Of a stretch of 50,273 bases of DNA, positions 18,696-28,186 are shown in pieces. A program made the position numbers and the translations under genes. The notes under the pieces are model-generated. The model made no database searches. It had not been told where the DNA came from and was given only the letters and a program-made list of their open reading frames with translations. Source of the stretch: Variovorax sp. CF313 (lineage in GTDB: Bacteria; Pseudomonadota; Gammaproteobacteria; Burkholderiales; Burkholderiaceae_C); NCBI RefSeq assembly GCF_000282635.1, contig NZ_AKIW01000069.1, positions 1 through 50,273 on the forward strand, written 5' to 3'. Position 1 is the stretch's first letter, and each line of letters begins with the position of its first letter.

Positions 18696-18979
18696 AACGC
18701 CTGCTGATCGGCCTTGTGAAGGGCTACCGCCTGCTGCTGAGCCCCTGGCTCGGCCAGTCGTGCCGCTTCACGCCGACCTGCTCGGTGTATTCGATCGAGG
18801 CGCTGGAAGTGCATGGCGCGCTCAAGGGCAGTTACCTCACTCTGCACCGCATCGCGCGCTGCCAGCCATGGTGCGATGGCGGGCACGATCCGGTTCCACC
18901 GAAATCACAGCGTCGCACTGACAAGTCAGGCTCGCTGTTTTCGTCTCTTCTCTCCTCCGACAAGAAGTCTTCGTCATGA
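18692..18979 (+). CDS. yidD: membrane protein insertion efficiency factor YidD
   Basis: A 95-residue protein with the family core: LLSPWLGQSCRFTPTCSVYSIEAL, then GSYLTLHRIARCQPWCDGGHDPVP, with the conserved Cys and Pro positions. It is a small inner-membrane-associated protein that aids YidC/Sec-dependent insertion. It overlaps rnpA by 4 nt upstream and yidC by 4 nt downstream (both ATGA), so translation is coupled across the three genes. The C-terminal Ser/Lys-rich tail is not conserved. Confidence 0.95.
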   Translation: MKRLLIGLVKGYRLLLSPWLGQSCRFTPTCSVYSIEALEVHGALKGSYLTLHRIARCQPWCDGGHDPVPPKSQRRTDKSGSLFSSLLSSDKKSSS

Positions 18980-20685
18980 ACGATATACGCCGCACGATCC
19001 TGTGGGTGATTTTTGGGTTCTCGCTGGTGCTGCTGTGGGACCAATGGCAGGTCTTCAACGGCAACAAGCCGACCTTCCTGCCGTCGAGCAAGCCGGCCGC
19101 GGTGGCCTCCGCCCCGGCCGCGGGCAGCGCACCCGCTGCCAGCAACGGCGTGCCGGCTGCATCTTCGTCGGGCGCGAGCGGCGGCAGCGCCGGTGCCGTG
19201 CCCACGCAAGCCGCTGCAGCCGCGCCGCGCGAGCAGGTCAGCGTGACCACCGACCTGTTCAAGGCCACGATCGACAGCGAAGGCGGCACGGTCAACCACC
19301 TCGAGCTGCTGAAGTACGACGAAGCCGACCGCACCAAGCGCGTCGTGCTGTTCGAAAACGGCTCGCCGGCCACGCGCTATGTGGCGCAGACCGGCCTGCT
19401 GAATCCCGTCGACTCGGGTGAGCGCTTTCCCAACCACCTGACGCAGATGACGCCGAAGGCCGGCCCGCGCGAGATGGCCGATGGCCAGAACACGCTGGAA
19501 GTGGGCTTCGAAAGTGCCCCCGTCGGCGGCCTGAAGTACGTCAAGACCTACGTGTTCCACCGCGGCGACTACGCCATCGGCGTGCGCCACGAGGTGGTCA
19601 ACACGAGCGACCAGCCGCGCGACGCCCAGCTCTACATGCAGCTGCTGCGCCATGGCACCGTGGCCGCCGGCACGATGTTCGGCACCAACACCTTCACCGG
19701 TCCCGCCGCGTACACCAACGAGAAGAAGTTCCACAAGCTCGACTTCAAGGACATCGCCAAGGGCAAGATCGAACCGCCCCCGCCGGCCAACGACGGCTGG
19801 ATCGCGATGGTGCAGCACTACTTCGTGTCGGCCTGGCTGCTCAAGGGCGACCCGGCGAGCGAACAGCTGCGCCGCGAGTTCCGCGTGAAGGACCTGGGCG
19901 ACAACCTGTTCACCGTGGCCATGGTGGCCACGCTGCCCAAGATCGCCCCCGGCGCCACGCAGGTCGTGAACAGCACGCTGTTCGCCGGCCCCGAGGAAGA
20001 AAAGAAGCTCGAAGCCATCGCACCCGGCCTGGACCTGGTGAAGGACTACGGCATCTTCGCGATCATCTCCAAGCCGCTGTACTGGCTGCTGAACCAGCTG
20101 CACGGCATCCTGGGCAACTGGGGCTGGTCGATCGTCGCGCTGGTGGTGCTGCTGAAGGCGGCCTTCTACTGGCTCAACGCCAAGGCCTACGCCAGCATGG
20201 CCAAGATGAAGGCCATCAACCCGAAGATCATGGAGATGCGCGAGCGGCTCAAGGACAAGCCGCAAGAGATGCAGCAGGAGATGATGCGGATCTACAAGAC
20301 CGAGAAGGTCAATCCGATGGGTGGCTGCTTCCCCATCGTGATCCAGATCCCGGTGTTCATCGCGCTCTACTGGGTGCTGCTGTCGTCGGTCGAAATGCGC
20401 CACGCCCCGTGGATCGGCTGGATCACCGACCTGTCGGCACCGGACCCCTGGTACATCCTGCCGATCGTGATGACGGCCACCTCGCTGTTCCAGACCTGGC
20501 TCAACCCGACGCCGCCCGATCCGATGCAGGCCAAGCTGATGTGGATCATGCCGCTCGCGTTCAGCGTGATGTTCATCTTCTTCCCGGCCGGCCTGGTGCT
20601 GTACTGGATCACGAACAACACGCTGTCGATCGCACAGCAGTGGTTCATCAACAAGCGCCTGGGCGTGCTCGGCGCCAAGAAGTAG
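18976..20685 (+). CDS. yidC: membrane protein insertase YidC
   Basis: A 569-residue Gram-negative YidC (548 in E. coli). It has an N-terminal transmembrane helix (about 6-23), an Ala/Ser-rich linker, the large periplasmic beta-sandwich domain (about 85-350), then the insertase core with five helices. Conserved elements include [26 protein letters not shown], a charged cytoplasmic hairpin ([17 protein letters not shown]), and [20 protein letters not shown]. It inserts inner-membrane proteins alone or with SecYEG. It is coupled to yidD by an ATGA overlap and followed by a terminator. Confidence 0.98.
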   Translation: MNDIRRTILWVIFGFSLVLLWDQWQVFNGNKPTFLPSSKPAAVASAPAAGSAPAASNGVPAASSSGASGGSAGAVPTQAAAAAPREQVSVTTDLFKATIDSEGGTVNHLELLKYDEADRTKRVVLFENGSPATRYVAQTGLLNPVDSGERFPNHLTQMTPKAGPREMADGQNTLEVGFESAPVGGLKYVKTYVFHRGDYAIGVRHEVVNTSDQPRDAQLYMQLLRHGTVAAGTMFGTNTFTGPAAYTNEKKFHKLDFKDIAKGKIEPPPPANDGWIAMVQHYFVSAWLLKGDPASEQLRREFRVKDLGDNLFTVAMVATLPKIAPGATQVVNSTLFAGPEEEKKLEAIAPGLDLVKDYGIFAIISKPLYWLLNQLHGILGNWGWSIVALVVLLKAAFYWLNAKAYASMAKMKAINPKIMEMRERLKDKPQEMQQEMMRIYKTEKVNPMGGCFPIVIQIPVFIALYWVLLSSVEMRHAPWIGWITDLSAPDPWYILPIVMTATSLFQTWLNPTPPDPMQAKLMWIMPLAFSVMFIFFPAGLVLYWITNNTLSIAQQWFINKRLGVLGAKK

Positions 20686-20711
20686 CCGCACGACGCCCCA
20701 GTCATCCCCCG

Positions 20712-20736
20712 AAAGGGCCGCGAAAGCGGCCCTTTT
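20712..20736 (+). terminator. terminator between yidC and mnmE
   Basis: AAAGGGCCGC - GAAA - GCGGCCCTTT, a perfect stem with a GNRA tetraloop, followed by a run of five T. It begins 26 bp after the yidC stop and ends 19 bp before the mnmE start, so mnmE needs its own promoter or read-through. Confidence 0.9.
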
Positions 20737-20755
20737 TGCTGAAAGAATCCGTACC

Positions 20756-22162
20756 ATGCTTGCCCGCACCACCGATCCCATCGTCGCCATCGCCACTGCC
20801 TCGGGACGCGGCGCGGTCGGCATCGTGCGGGTGTCGGGGGCCAGGCTGGCACCGCTGATCGATGCCATCTGCGGCCGCGTGCTCAAGCCGCGCGAAGCCA
20901 CCTACCTGCCGTTTCGCGATGCGCACGGCGAGCCGGTCGACCATGGCCTGGCCGTTCACTTTCCCTCGCCGAATTCCTTCACCGGCGAGGACGTGCTCGA
21001 ACTGCAGGCCCACGGCGGCGCGGTCGTGTTGCAGCTGCTGCTGGCGCGCTGCCTCGAAGCCGCGGCCGAGCCTGATCCCGTCACCGGCCGCGCTCGCCTG
21101 CCCGGCTTGCGCGTGGCCGAGCCCGGCGAATTCAGCCAGCGGGCCTTTCTCAACGGCAAGGTCGACCTGGCACAGGCCGAGGCCATTGCCGACCTGATCG
21201 ACGCCAGCACCGAGGCGGCTGCGCGCAGCGCCGGGCGTTCGCTATCGGGCGCGTTCTCGCGCGAGATCCACACGCTGCGCGATGCGTTGATCCACCTGCG
21301 CATGCTGGTCGAAGCGACGCTCGACTTTCCGGAAGAAGAGATCGATTTCCTCCAGAAAGCCGATGCCACCGGGCAACTGGCAAAGCTGCAGTCGCAGCTC
21401 GCAGCCGTGCAGCAGCGCGCGAAACAGGGTGCGCTGCTGCGCGAAGGCATCAAGGTCGTGATCGCAGGCCAGCCCAACGCGGGCAAGAGCTCGCTGCTCA
21501 ATGCGCTGGCCGGTGCCGAACTGGCCATCGTAAGCGCAGTGGCGGGCACCACGCGCGACGTGGTCTCGCAGACCATCCAGATCCACGGCGTGCCGCTGCA
21601 CGTGGCCGACACCGCCGGCCTGCGCGAGAGCAGCGACGAGGTCGAGCAGATCGGCGTGGCGCGTGCCTGGGGCCAGATCGAAAGCGCCGACGCCGTGCTG
21701 TTCCTGCACGACCTGACGCGCGCCCATCTGGCCGACTACGCCGCCGCTGATGCCGACATCCTGGCCGGCCTGCGCCAGAAGCTGCCTGCGAGCGTGCCGG
21801 TGCTCGACGTCTGGAACAAGCAGGACGCTGCGCCTGACGCCCATGCCGGGCATGGCATCGCCCTGTCCGCCAAGACCGGCCTGGGCATCGAGGCCCTGCG
21901 TGAACAACTGCTGGCCATGGCCGGCTGGCAGGCCGTGCCCGAGGGCGTGTACCTCGCGCGGGCGCGCCACGTGCAGGCGCTGGCCCGGGTCGAAACGCAC
22001 CTGGCGCTGGCGGCCAGCCATCTGGCGGCGCAGGCCCAGTTGCTCGACCTGCTGGCCGAAGAACTGCGGCTGGCGCAGAACGCCCTGAACGAGATCACCG
22101 GCGAGTTCGGCGCGGACGACCTGCTGGGCGTCATCTTTTCGCGCTTCTGCATTGGTAAATAG
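20756..22162 (+). CDS. mnmE: tRNA uridine-5-carboxymethylaminomethyl modification GTPase MnmE
   Basis: A 468-residue protein. The N-terminal tetrahydrofolate-binding domain (1-120) contains [18 protein letters not shown] helical domain holds an inserted G domain: G1 GQPNAGKSS (238-246), G2 GTTRD (264-268), G3 DTAG and G4 NKQD. The C-terminus is FCIGK, with the conserved cysteine. With MnmG it makes cmnm5/nm5 at the wobble uridine of tRNAs. The order rpmH-rnpA-yidD-yidC-mnmE is typical. An insert of about 10 residues around 105-115 ([12 protein letters not shown]) lengthens the folate domain a little. Confidence 0.98.
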   Translation: MLARTTDPIVAIATASGRGAVGIVRVSGARLAPLIDAICGRVLKPREATYLPFRDAHGEPVDHGLAVHFPSPNSFTGEDVLELQAHGGAVVLQLLLARCLEAAAEPDPVTGRARLPGLRVAEPGEFSQRAFLNGKVDLAQAEAIADLIDASTEAAARSAGRSLSGAFSREIHTLRDALIHLRMLVEATLDFPEEEIDFLQKADATGQLAKLQSQLAAVQQRAKQGALLREGIKVVIAGQPNAGKSSLLNALAGAELAIVSAVAGTTRDVVSQTIQIHGVPLHVADTAGLRESSDEVEQIGVARAWGQIESADAVLFLHDLTRAHLADYAAADADILAGLRQKLPASVPVLDVWNKQDAAPDAHAGHGIALSAKTGLGIEALREQLLAMAGWQAVPEGVYLARARHVQALARVETHLALAASHLAAQAQLLDLLAEELRLAQNALNEITGEFGADDLLGVIFSRFCIGK

Positions 22163-22252
22163 CGACAGCCGGTTTGAAAAACGTAAACAGTTGTAGCCGA
22201 ATCTCCTGAGCATCGCTGATACTTCGGCTCACATGCGGGGGCCGAAGAAAAC

Positions 22253-22714
22253 ATGTCCATCCAGAACCTGAGCCGCGCCATCGCGGAGAACACGAGCACC
22301 GACGCGTTTGCGTTGACGTTCAACGTCCAGCAGTGGGAAACACTGGCGGGCTATCTGCAGCCCATCGATACCGGCGTTGGCGACGTGCTGATCGAACAGG
22401 GCACGCCGGACCGCTCGGTTTTCTTCATCGAGAGCGGTGCCATCAGCGTGCACCGCGTCAGCAGCAAGGAGCAGATGCGGCTGGCCGTGCTCACGCCCGG
22501 CTCGGTGGTCGGCGAAGGCTCGTTCTTCTCGCGCCAGCCGCATTCGGCCAACGTGGTGGTCACCGGCGCAGGCCGCGTGTGGCGGCTCACGGCGATCCGC
22601 TTTGCGGAAATGTCGAACCGCCAGCCCAACATGGCGCTGGAAATCGCGATGGCGCTCGGCGCCGTGATCGCCAAGCGCATGGCGCACCGCTCCAAGCGCG
22701 TCGCCGTGACCTGA
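22253..22714 (+). CDS. cyclic nucleotide-binding domain protein (CRP-like, no HTH)
   Basis: A 153-residue protein consisting almost only of a CNB beta-barrel. VGDVLIEQGTPDRSVFFIESGAI and the phosphate-binding cassette region VGEGSFFSRQPHSANVVV are clear, followed by C-helix material (LEIAMALGAVIAKRM). The Arg that would hold the cyclic phosphate is not obvious: the cassette reads SRQPHSAN rather than the usual R-(S/T)-A. There is no helix-turn-helix, so it does not bind DNA by itself. It is probably a cytoplasmic ligand sensor or structural module. The zinc-ribbon gene follows on the same strand after 93 bp. Confidence 0.8.
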   Translation: MSIQNLSRAIAENTSTDAFALTFNVQQWETLAGYLQPIDTGVGDVLIEQGTPDRSVFFIESGAISVHRVSSKEQMRLAVLTPGSVVGEGSFFSRQPHSANVVVTGAGRVWRLTAIRFAEMSNRQPNMALEIAMALGAVIAKRMAHRSKRVAVT

Positions 22715-22807
22715 GGCTGCGCTGTCCGCCGGCGGATCGATCTGCCACATGCGGGCAGGCCAGCCAGCTTTTCGTTTTGACCCCCGAGAGTAGTCAGTAA
22801 GCAATCC

Positions 22808-23767
22808 ATGGCCTTGATCTGTCCGGTCTGCAGCACGGAAAACCGCGGCGGCGCGAAGTTCTGCAGGAGCTGCGGCGTCAAGCTGCCTGCCGCAGGAGAC
22901 CGGATTCCCCCGCCGCCGAGCCCCGAACGCGAATGGGCCACCACCGCGCCCGCCCAGTTGCGCGCGCCGACCATTCCGGCGCCGCTGTTCGATCCGGACG
23001 AGCCGCTGCCTGCGCGCGGATCTTTTTTCGGCAGGTCGGCCGCGCGGCAGAGCGACGAGCATGAACAGACCGTGCTCATGGTGCACGACGACGAACTGCC
23101 GCGGACACCCGCGCCGCCCGCTTCGCCGCCGGGCCTGGAGTCGACCTGGGCCCCGAAGTCCGGAACGAAAAGGAGAAGCCGGGCCAAGGTCCGGCAATCC
23201 GTGCCGGCCGAACGGCCGCCGCGCAAGCGCGTGATCCTGCTGTGGCTCGGTCTGCTGGTGGTCGCGGTGGCAATGATCGTCGCCGGTTGGTCCGGCAACG
23301 GGACGCGAAAGGCGCCTGCGGCCGCTGAAGAGGCCACCGCCCCAGCCACCGAAACTCCCGCGCCCGTGGCCCCATCGTCGCCGCCGCTCGCCGAACCTTC
23401 GCCGGCGGCGCCCGAACCCCAGCCCGCCGAGCCGGCCGCGATGCCGCCTGCCGCTGAAACCGCACCGGCTGCCGCCGCGGCGCCCAAGCCCGCTGCCAAG
23501 CCGCGCAACAAGCAGGCGACCACTGCCGCACTACCGTCGAACGCGCCCGAACCCGCTGCCGTGGTCGCTGCCCCCGCCCCGGCGCCGGCACCTGTCGCTA
23601 CGGCCGAGCCCCAGGCCATGTGCGGCGACCGCAACTTCATTGCCAAGGCGCAATGCATGGCGGCCCAGTGCCTGAAGCCCGAATTCAAGGCCCACGCGCA
23701 GTGCGAAGCGGTGCGCCGCCAGCAGCGCATCGAAGAAGAAAAGCGCAACCCGACGCTGATCAACTGA
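22808..23767 (+). CDS. zinc-ribbon membrane protein with Ala/Pro-rich linker
   Basis: A 319-residue protein. An N-terminal zinc ribbon (Cys5, Cys8, Cys19, Cys22: CPVC ... CRSC) is followed by a charged cytoplasmic stretch, one transmembrane helix (about 142-161) and a long Ala/Pro/Glu-rich segment (165-275). A C-terminal conserved cap has four Cys (CGDRNF, QCMAAQC, AQCEAVRRQQ), presumably periplasmic. This architecture is seen in uncharacterised beta-proteobacterial proteins; no enzymatic motif is visible. Codon composition is extremely GC-rich in the linker. It is convergent with the antiporter gene (59 bp between stops). Confidence 0.8.
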   Translation: MALICPVCSTENRGGAKFCRSCGVKLPAAGDRIPPPPSPEREWATTAPAQLRAPTIPAPLFDPDEPLPARGSFFGRSAARQSDEHEQTVLMVHDDELPRTPAPPASPPGLESTWAPKSGTKRRSRAKVRQSVPAERPPRKRVILLWLGLLVVAVAMIVAGWSGNGTRKAPAAAEEATAPATETPAPVAPSSPPLAEPSPAAPEPQPAEPAAMPPAAETAPAAAAAPKPAAKPRNKQATTAALPSNAPEPAAVVAAPAPAPAPVATAEPQAMCGDRNFIAKAQCMAAQCLKPEFKAHAQCEAVRRQQRIEEEKRNPTLIN

Positions 23768-23826
23768 GCTCGCCTCTACCGGGGACACCGTGCGAAGCGG
23801 GTTCCGCGGCGTTCCCGAACAAGAAA

Positions 23827-25812
23827 CTAGCCTTTTTGCAGGCGGTCGATGGCGATCGCCAGCGCGGCCGGCTTGCCGGACAGCACCAGCGTATCGCCCT
23901 CCGACAGCACCGTGCCGTCGGCCAGCGCACGCGGCTGGCCGTCGTGCCGGCGCAGGCTGGCCACACGCACGCCGAGCGCGGACAGCGCCAGCCGTTCCAG
24001 CGGCTGGCCCACCGCGCGCGCGCCGGCGTTGAGCGTGAAGCTGTTGAGGCGCTCGTGATCGAGTTCGTCGGCGTTGTCGTCATCGGCGCCGTGGAAGTAG
24101 CCGCGCAGCAGGTTGTAGCGGGCGTCGCGCTGATCCTGCACCACGCGGATCACGCGGCGCATCGGCACGCCGACCAGCGCCAGCGCATGGCTCGCGAGCA
24201 TGAGCGAGCCTTCGATGGCCTCGGGTACCACTTCCGTCGCTCCGGCCGCCTGCAGTTTTTCCAGGTCGTGATCGTCCTGCGTGCGCACGATCACCGGCAC
24301 GTGCGGCGCATGGGCGCGCGTGTTGGCCAGCACCTTCATCGCGCCGGGCACGTCGAGGTAGGTGACGACCACGGCACTCGCGCGCGCCAAGCCGGCCGCC
24401 ATCAAGGCCTGCAGCCGCGCCGCATCGCCGAACACCACCGAGTCGCCGGCGGCGGCGGCCTGCCGCACGCGGTCGGGGTCGAGGTCGAGCGCCATGTACG
24501 GGATGCCCTCGCGTTCGAGGATGCGCGCCAGGTTCTGGCCGCAGCGCCCGTAGCCGCAGATGATCACGTGCTGCGCCGTGTTGATGGTCTTGCGCGCGAT
24601 GGTCGTCATCTGCAGCGACTGCTGCAGCCAGTCGCTGGCCACGAGCTTTCGCACGATGGCGTTGCTGTACATGATGATGAACGGCGTCGTGAGCATCGAC
24701 AGCACCATCGACGCCAGCACCGGGTTGGCCAGCCATGGCGGCAACAGGCTGCGCTCCTGCGCCAGCGTCAGCAGCACGAAGCCGAACTCGCCGGCCTGCG
24801 CCAGGTAGAGGCCGGTGCGCAGCGACACGCCCGAGGTGGCGCCCAGCACCCGCGCCAGCACCGTCACCAGCCCCAGCTTGAACGCCAGCGGCATCAGCAG
24901 CAGCACGGCCACCAGCAGCCAGCGTTCGACCACGATGTGCCAGTCGAGCGACATGCCCACGGTGATGAAGAACAGCCCCAGCAGCACGTCGTGGAAAGGA
25001 CGGATGTCGGTCTCGACCTGGTGCTTGTATTCGGTCTCCGACACCAGCATGCCCGCGATGAAGGCGCCCAACGCCAGGCTCAGGCCGGCCAGTTCGGTGA
25101 GCCAGGCCAGGCCCAGCGTGATCAGCAGCACGTTCAGGATGAAGAGTTCTTCGCTGCGCCGCCGCGCCACCAGCGTGAGCCACCAGCGCATGATGCGCGG
25201 GCCGCCGTACAGCAGCACGCCGATCAGGAAGCTCGCCTTCAGCAGCGCGAAGCCCAGCGCCTTGGCCAGCGCCTCGGGCGGCGCGCCCAGTGCGGGAATC
25301 AGCACCAGCAGCGGCACCACGGCCAGGTCCTGGAACAGCAGCACGCCCATCACCCGCTTGCCGTGTTCGCTCTCGAGTTCGAGCCGCTCGGCCATCAGCT
25401 TGACCACGATGGCCGTGCTGCTCATGGTGAGCGCGCCCGACAGCGCCAGCGCGGTCTGCCAGCCGAGCCGCCACGACGGCGGCAGCCAGTGGGCAATCAG
25501 CAGCGCGCCGGCCGTGGCGATGGCCATCGTCAGCAGCACCTGCAGCAGGCCGAGGCCGAAAACGTGTTTTCGCATCGCGCGCAGCTTGGGCAGGCTGAAC
25601 TCCAGCCCGATCACGAACATGAGGAACACCACGCCGAATTCGCCCAGGTGCTGGATGCCTTCGGTGTTCTGCGCCAGCGCGAAGGCATGCGGCCCGATCA
25701 GCACGCCGGCCGAGAGATAGCCCAGCATCGGCGGCAGCTTGAGGGAGCGGCACGCCACCACGCCGATCACTGCGGCGAGGAGATACAACAGCGTGAGATC
25801 GAACGAAGACAT
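23827..25812 (-). CDS. Kef-family monovalent cation:proton antiporter (CPA2)
   Basis: A 661-residue protein: an N-terminal Na+/H+ exchanger-type membrane domain with about 12 helices (5-395), a cytoplasmic RCK/TrkA-N Rossmann domain starting GYGRCGQNLARIL (420-432) and a TrkA-C domain (about 575-660, ending in the GD-x-L-x-L-x-G pattern). The ion-site pair Gln161-Asp162 in FQDLAVVP matches KefB/KefC. Such proteins carry K+ efflux with H+ uptake, gated by nucleotides or glutathione adducts. The start at 25812 (MSSFDLTLLYLLAAVIG) gives a normal length; the frame is open much further 5' but only as shadow of kdsD. It is divergent from kdsD across a repeat-filled spacer. Confidence 0.93.
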   Translation of the reverse strand: MSSFDLTLLYLLAAVIGVVACRSLKLPPMLGYLSAGVLIGPHAFALAQNTEGIQHLGEFGVVFLMFVIGLEFSLPKLRAMRKHVFGLGLLQVLLTMAIATAGALLIAHWLPPSWRLGWQTALALSGALTMSSTAIVVKLMAERLELESEHGKRVMGVLLFQDLAVVPLLVLIPALGAPPEALAKALGFALLKASFLIGVLLYGGPRIMRWWLTLVARRRSEELFILNVLLITLGLAWLTELAGLSLALGAFIAGMLVSETEYKHQVETDIRPFHDVLLGLFFITVGMSLDWHIVVERWLLVAVLLLMPLAFKLGLVTVLARVLGATSGVSLRTGLYLAQAGEFGFVLLTLAQERSLLPPWLANPVLASMVLSMLTTPFIIMYSNAIVRKLVASDWLQQSLQMTTIARKTINTAQHVIICGYGRCGQNLARILEREGIPYMALDLDPDRVRQAAAAGDSVVFGDAARLQALMAAGLARASAVVVTYLDVPGAMKVLANTRAHAPHVPVIVRTQDDHDLEKLQAAGATEVVPEAIEGSLMLASHALALVGVPMRRVIRVVQDQRDARYNLLRGYFHGADDDNADELDHERLNSFTLNAGARAVGQPLERLALSALGVRVASLRRHDGQPRALADGTVLSEGDTLVLSGKPAALAIAIDRLQKG

Positions 25813-25854
25813 AGGCGGCGATGCTAGAGCAAGACCCGTGCGCAGCGCGTCGGG

Positions 25855-25964
25855 GAGGACACGCAGTGCCGAGCGTGGGGGCATCGAGCGCCGCCGGGCC
25901 GCCCCAAGGCGCGAGCGCCCCCTCGGGGGGGCAGCGAGGACACACAGTGCCGGGCGTGGGGGCA
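25855..25964. repeat. dispersed intergenic repeat, double copy (kefB/C-like - kdsD spacer)
   Basis: Two direct copies of a 29-nt unit (25855-25883 and 25936-25964) differ at 2 positions. Each starts GAGGACAC and ends CGTGGGGGCA. A CCCCC/GGGGG hairpin lies between them (about 25917-25932). Related sequence occurs at 46114-46180 and, more distantly, at 30667-30722 and 50216-50273. The spacer is 177 bp and separates divergent genes. Confidence 0.75.
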
Positions 25965-25989
25965 ACCCTCCGACCCGTAAAATCCGGCA

Positions 25990-26991
25990 ATGAGCTCCCG
26001 TCCCGTCCCGGCCCCCGTGGTCGACCCCGAAGCCATCCTCGCTCGGGCACGTCTCACCTTCGACATCGAAGCCGAAGCCGTCACCGGTCTGAAGACCCGC
26101 GTCGGCCCGAGCTTCGTCGAGGCCGTGCGCAAGATCCTCGAAGTGCGCGGCCGCGTGGTCGTGATGGGCATGGGCAAGAGCGGCCACGTCGGCCGCAAGA
26201 TCGCCGCCACCCTCGCCTCCACCGGCACGCCCGCGATGTTCGTGCACCCGGCCGAGGCCAGCCACGGCGACCTTGGCATGATCAAGGCCGTCGACCTGGT
26301 GCTCGCCATTTCCAACAGCGGCGAGGTCGAAGAACTCACCGTCATCCTGCCGGTCGTCAAGCGCCAGGGCGTGCCCCTGATCGCCATGACCGGCCGCCCT
26401 GAATCCACCCTCGCGCGCCATGCCGACATCGTGATCGACGCCGGCGTGTCCAAGGAGGCCTGTCCGCTCAACCTCGCCCCCACCGCGAGCACCACCGCCC
26501 AGATGGCGATGGGCGACGCGCTGGCCGTGGCGCTGCTCGACGCGCGCGGCTTCGGTTCGGAAGACTTCGCGCGCTCGCACCCGGGCGGCGCGCTCGGGCG
26601 CAAGCTGCTCACCCACGTGAGCGACGTCATGCGCTCCGACGACGATGTGCCGCGCGTGGCACCCGACGCCGGCATCGGCGAGCTGATGCGCGCCATGAGC
26701 AACAAGGGCTTCGGCGCCGCGGCGGTGATCGCGCCCGACGGCCGCGCGCTCGGCATCTTCACCGACGGCGACCTGCGCCGCCTGATCGAAGCCGGTGCCG
26801 ACCTGCGCAGCCCCAAGGCGGCCGAAGTGATGCACCACAACCCGCGCACCATCCGCGTCGACGCGCTGGCGGTGGAAGCGGCCGAGCTCATGGAGCAGTG
26901 CGGCATCACCCGCCTGTTCGTGATCGACGGCGAGGGCGTGATCGTCGGCGCCATCAATACCAACGACCTGATGCGCGCGAAGGTCATCTGA
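25990..26991 (+). CDS. kdsD: D-arabinose 5-phosphate isomerase (KpsF/GutQ family)
   Basis: A 333-residue enzyme interconverting D-ribulose 5-phosphate and D-arabinose 5-phosphate, the first step to Kdo of LPS. The SIS domain (about 40-185) has VVVMGMGKSGHVGRKIAATL, the sugar-phosphate site, and EASHGDLGM; two CBS domains follow (about 210-330). Length matches E. coli KdsD (328). It is the first gene of kdsD-kdsC-lptC-SDR; its TGA overlaps the kdsC ATG by one base. Its promoter must lie in or beside the repeat-filled upstream spacer. Confidence 0.96.
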   Translation: MSSRPVPAPVVDPEAILARARLTFDIEAEAVTGLKTRVGPSFVEAVRKILEVRGRVVVMGMGKSGHVGRKIAATLASTGTPAMFVHPAEASHGDLGMIKAVDLVLAISNSGEVEELTVILPVVKRQGVPLIAMTGRPESTLARHADIVIDAGVSKEACPLNLAPTASTTAQMAMGDALAVALLDARGFGSEDFARSHPGGALGRKLLTHVSDVMRSDDDVPRVAPDAGIGELMRAMSNKGFGAAAVIAPDGRALGIFTDGDLRRLIEAGADLRSPKAAEVMHHNPRTIRVDALAVEAAELMEQCGITRLFVIDGEGVIVGAINTNDLMRAKVI

Positions 26992-27539
26992 TGCCGCTCG
27001 AGTTCCAGGCCGAGACATTGCTCGCCGCGCAGGACGTGCGCATCGTCTTCTTCGACATCGACGGCGTGCTGACCGACGGCGGCGTGTACTTCACCGAGCA
27101 CGGCGAGACGCTCAAGCGCTTCAGCATCCTCGACGGCTACGGCCTGAAGCTGCTGCGCAAGGCGGGCATCGTGCCGGCCGTGATCACGGGACGCGACTCC
27201 AAGCCGCTGCGCGTGCGGCTCGAGGCGCTGGGCATCGAGCACGTGCGCTACGGCACCGAAGACAAGCTGCCCGCCGCGCAGGCCATGCTCGACCAGCTCG
27301 GCTTCACCTGGGCGCAGGCCGCGGCCATCGGCGACGACTGGCCCGACCTGCCGGTGCTCCTGCGCGTGGGCTTCGCCGCGGCGCCGGCCAATGCCCACGC
27401 GGAAGTGCGCGGCATCGCGCGCTACGTCACCCGCGCGCGGGGCGGCGAAGGCGCGGCGCGCGAGTTCTGCGACCTGCTGCTCACGGCCTGTGGCCAGTAC
27501 CGCGTCATGCTCGACGCAGCCCGGGGCCCGAATACATGA
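26991..27539 (+). CDS. kdsC: 3-deoxy-D-manno-octulosonate 8-phosphate phosphatase
   Basis: A 182-residue HAD-superfamily C0 phosphatase that converts Kdo-8-phosphate to Kdo. Motif I FFDIDGVLTDGG supplies the nucleophilic Asp and acid/base Asp; VITGRDS is motif II; KLPAAQAML holds the motif III Lys; GDDWPDLPVL is motif IV. Length is normal for the tetrameric family (188 in E. coli). The start is set by the TGATG junction with kdsD. The 3' end overlaps lptC by 4 nt. Confidence 0.95.
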   Translation: MPLEFQAETLLAAQDVRIVFFDIDGVLTDGGVYFTEHGETLKRFSILDGYGLKLLRKAGIVPAVITGRDSKPLRVRLEALGIEHVRYGTEDKLPAAQAMLDQLGFTWAQAAAIGDDWPDLPVLLRVGFAAAPANAHAEVRGIARYVTRARGGEGAAREFCDLLLTACGQYRVMLDAARGPNT

Positions 27540-28186
27540 ACAATGTCAAACGCGCATGGGGCATGGTGCGCGACGTCCTCGACCGCGCAACGATCTACCT
27601 GCCGATCATCCTGACGGCGGCCGTCGCGCTCGGCACCTACTGGCTGGTGCGCAACGCGCCCAAGCTGCTGGAGCCCACGGCCAAGGCCGCGCCCACGCAC
27701 GAGCCCGACTACTTCATGCGCGATTTCGTCATCAAGAACTTCCTGCCCAACGGCGACCTGCGCAGCGAACTGCATGGCACCGAAGGCCGGCACTACCCGG
27801 ATTCGGACACCATGGAGGTCGACAAGGTGCGCATGCGAACGGTGTCGCCCGAAGGCCTCGTGACGCGCGCAACGGCCGACCGGGGCGTGTCGAACTCCGA
27901 CGGCAGCGAGATCCAGCTGTTCGGCAATGCGATCGTCATCCGCGATCCGTCCGTGGGGCCCGGTGGCAAGCCTGCGCCGCGCCTCGAGTTCCGTGGCGAC
28001 TTCCTGCACGCCTACGTCGACACCGAGCGCGTCACGTCGAACAAGCCGGTCACGCTGATCCGCGGCACCGACCAGTTCACCGGCGACACGCTCGACTACG
28101 ACAACCTGAGCGGCGTGGCGAATCTGAACGGCCGGGTGCGCGGTGTGCTGATTCCTTCAGCGGCCGCTCCTTCAGGGAAGCGCTGA
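27536..28186 (+). CDS. lptC: LPS export system protein LptC
   Basis: A 216-residue bitopic protein: one N-terminal transmembrane helix (about 20-40) and a periplasmic beta-jellyroll domain with DYFMRDFVIKNFLPNGDL and conserved Gly/Asn turns. LptC links the LptB2FG extractor to the periplasmic LptA bridge. The start overlaps the kdsC stop (ATGA). In most relatives of this operon lptA and lptB follow, but here the next gene is a dehydrogenase, with no gap (TGA immediately followed by ATG). Confidence 0.92.
   Translation: MNNVKRAWGMVRDVLDRATIYLPIILTAAVALGTYWLVRNAPKLLEPTAKAAPTHEPDYFMRDFVIKNFLPNGDLRSELHGTEGRHYPDSDTMEVDKVRMRTVSPEGLVTRATADRGVSNSDGSEIQLFGNAIVIRDPSVGPGGKPAPRLEFRGDFLHAYVDTERVTSNKPVTLIRGTDQFTGDTLDYDNLSGVANLNGRVRGVLIPSAAAPSGKR

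Noticed and set aside
24080..27018. Long minus-strand frames extending from the antiporter through kdsD
   Set aside because: Only the part from MSSFDLTLLY on shows membrane-protein character; the rest is complementary to kdsD and the repeat.
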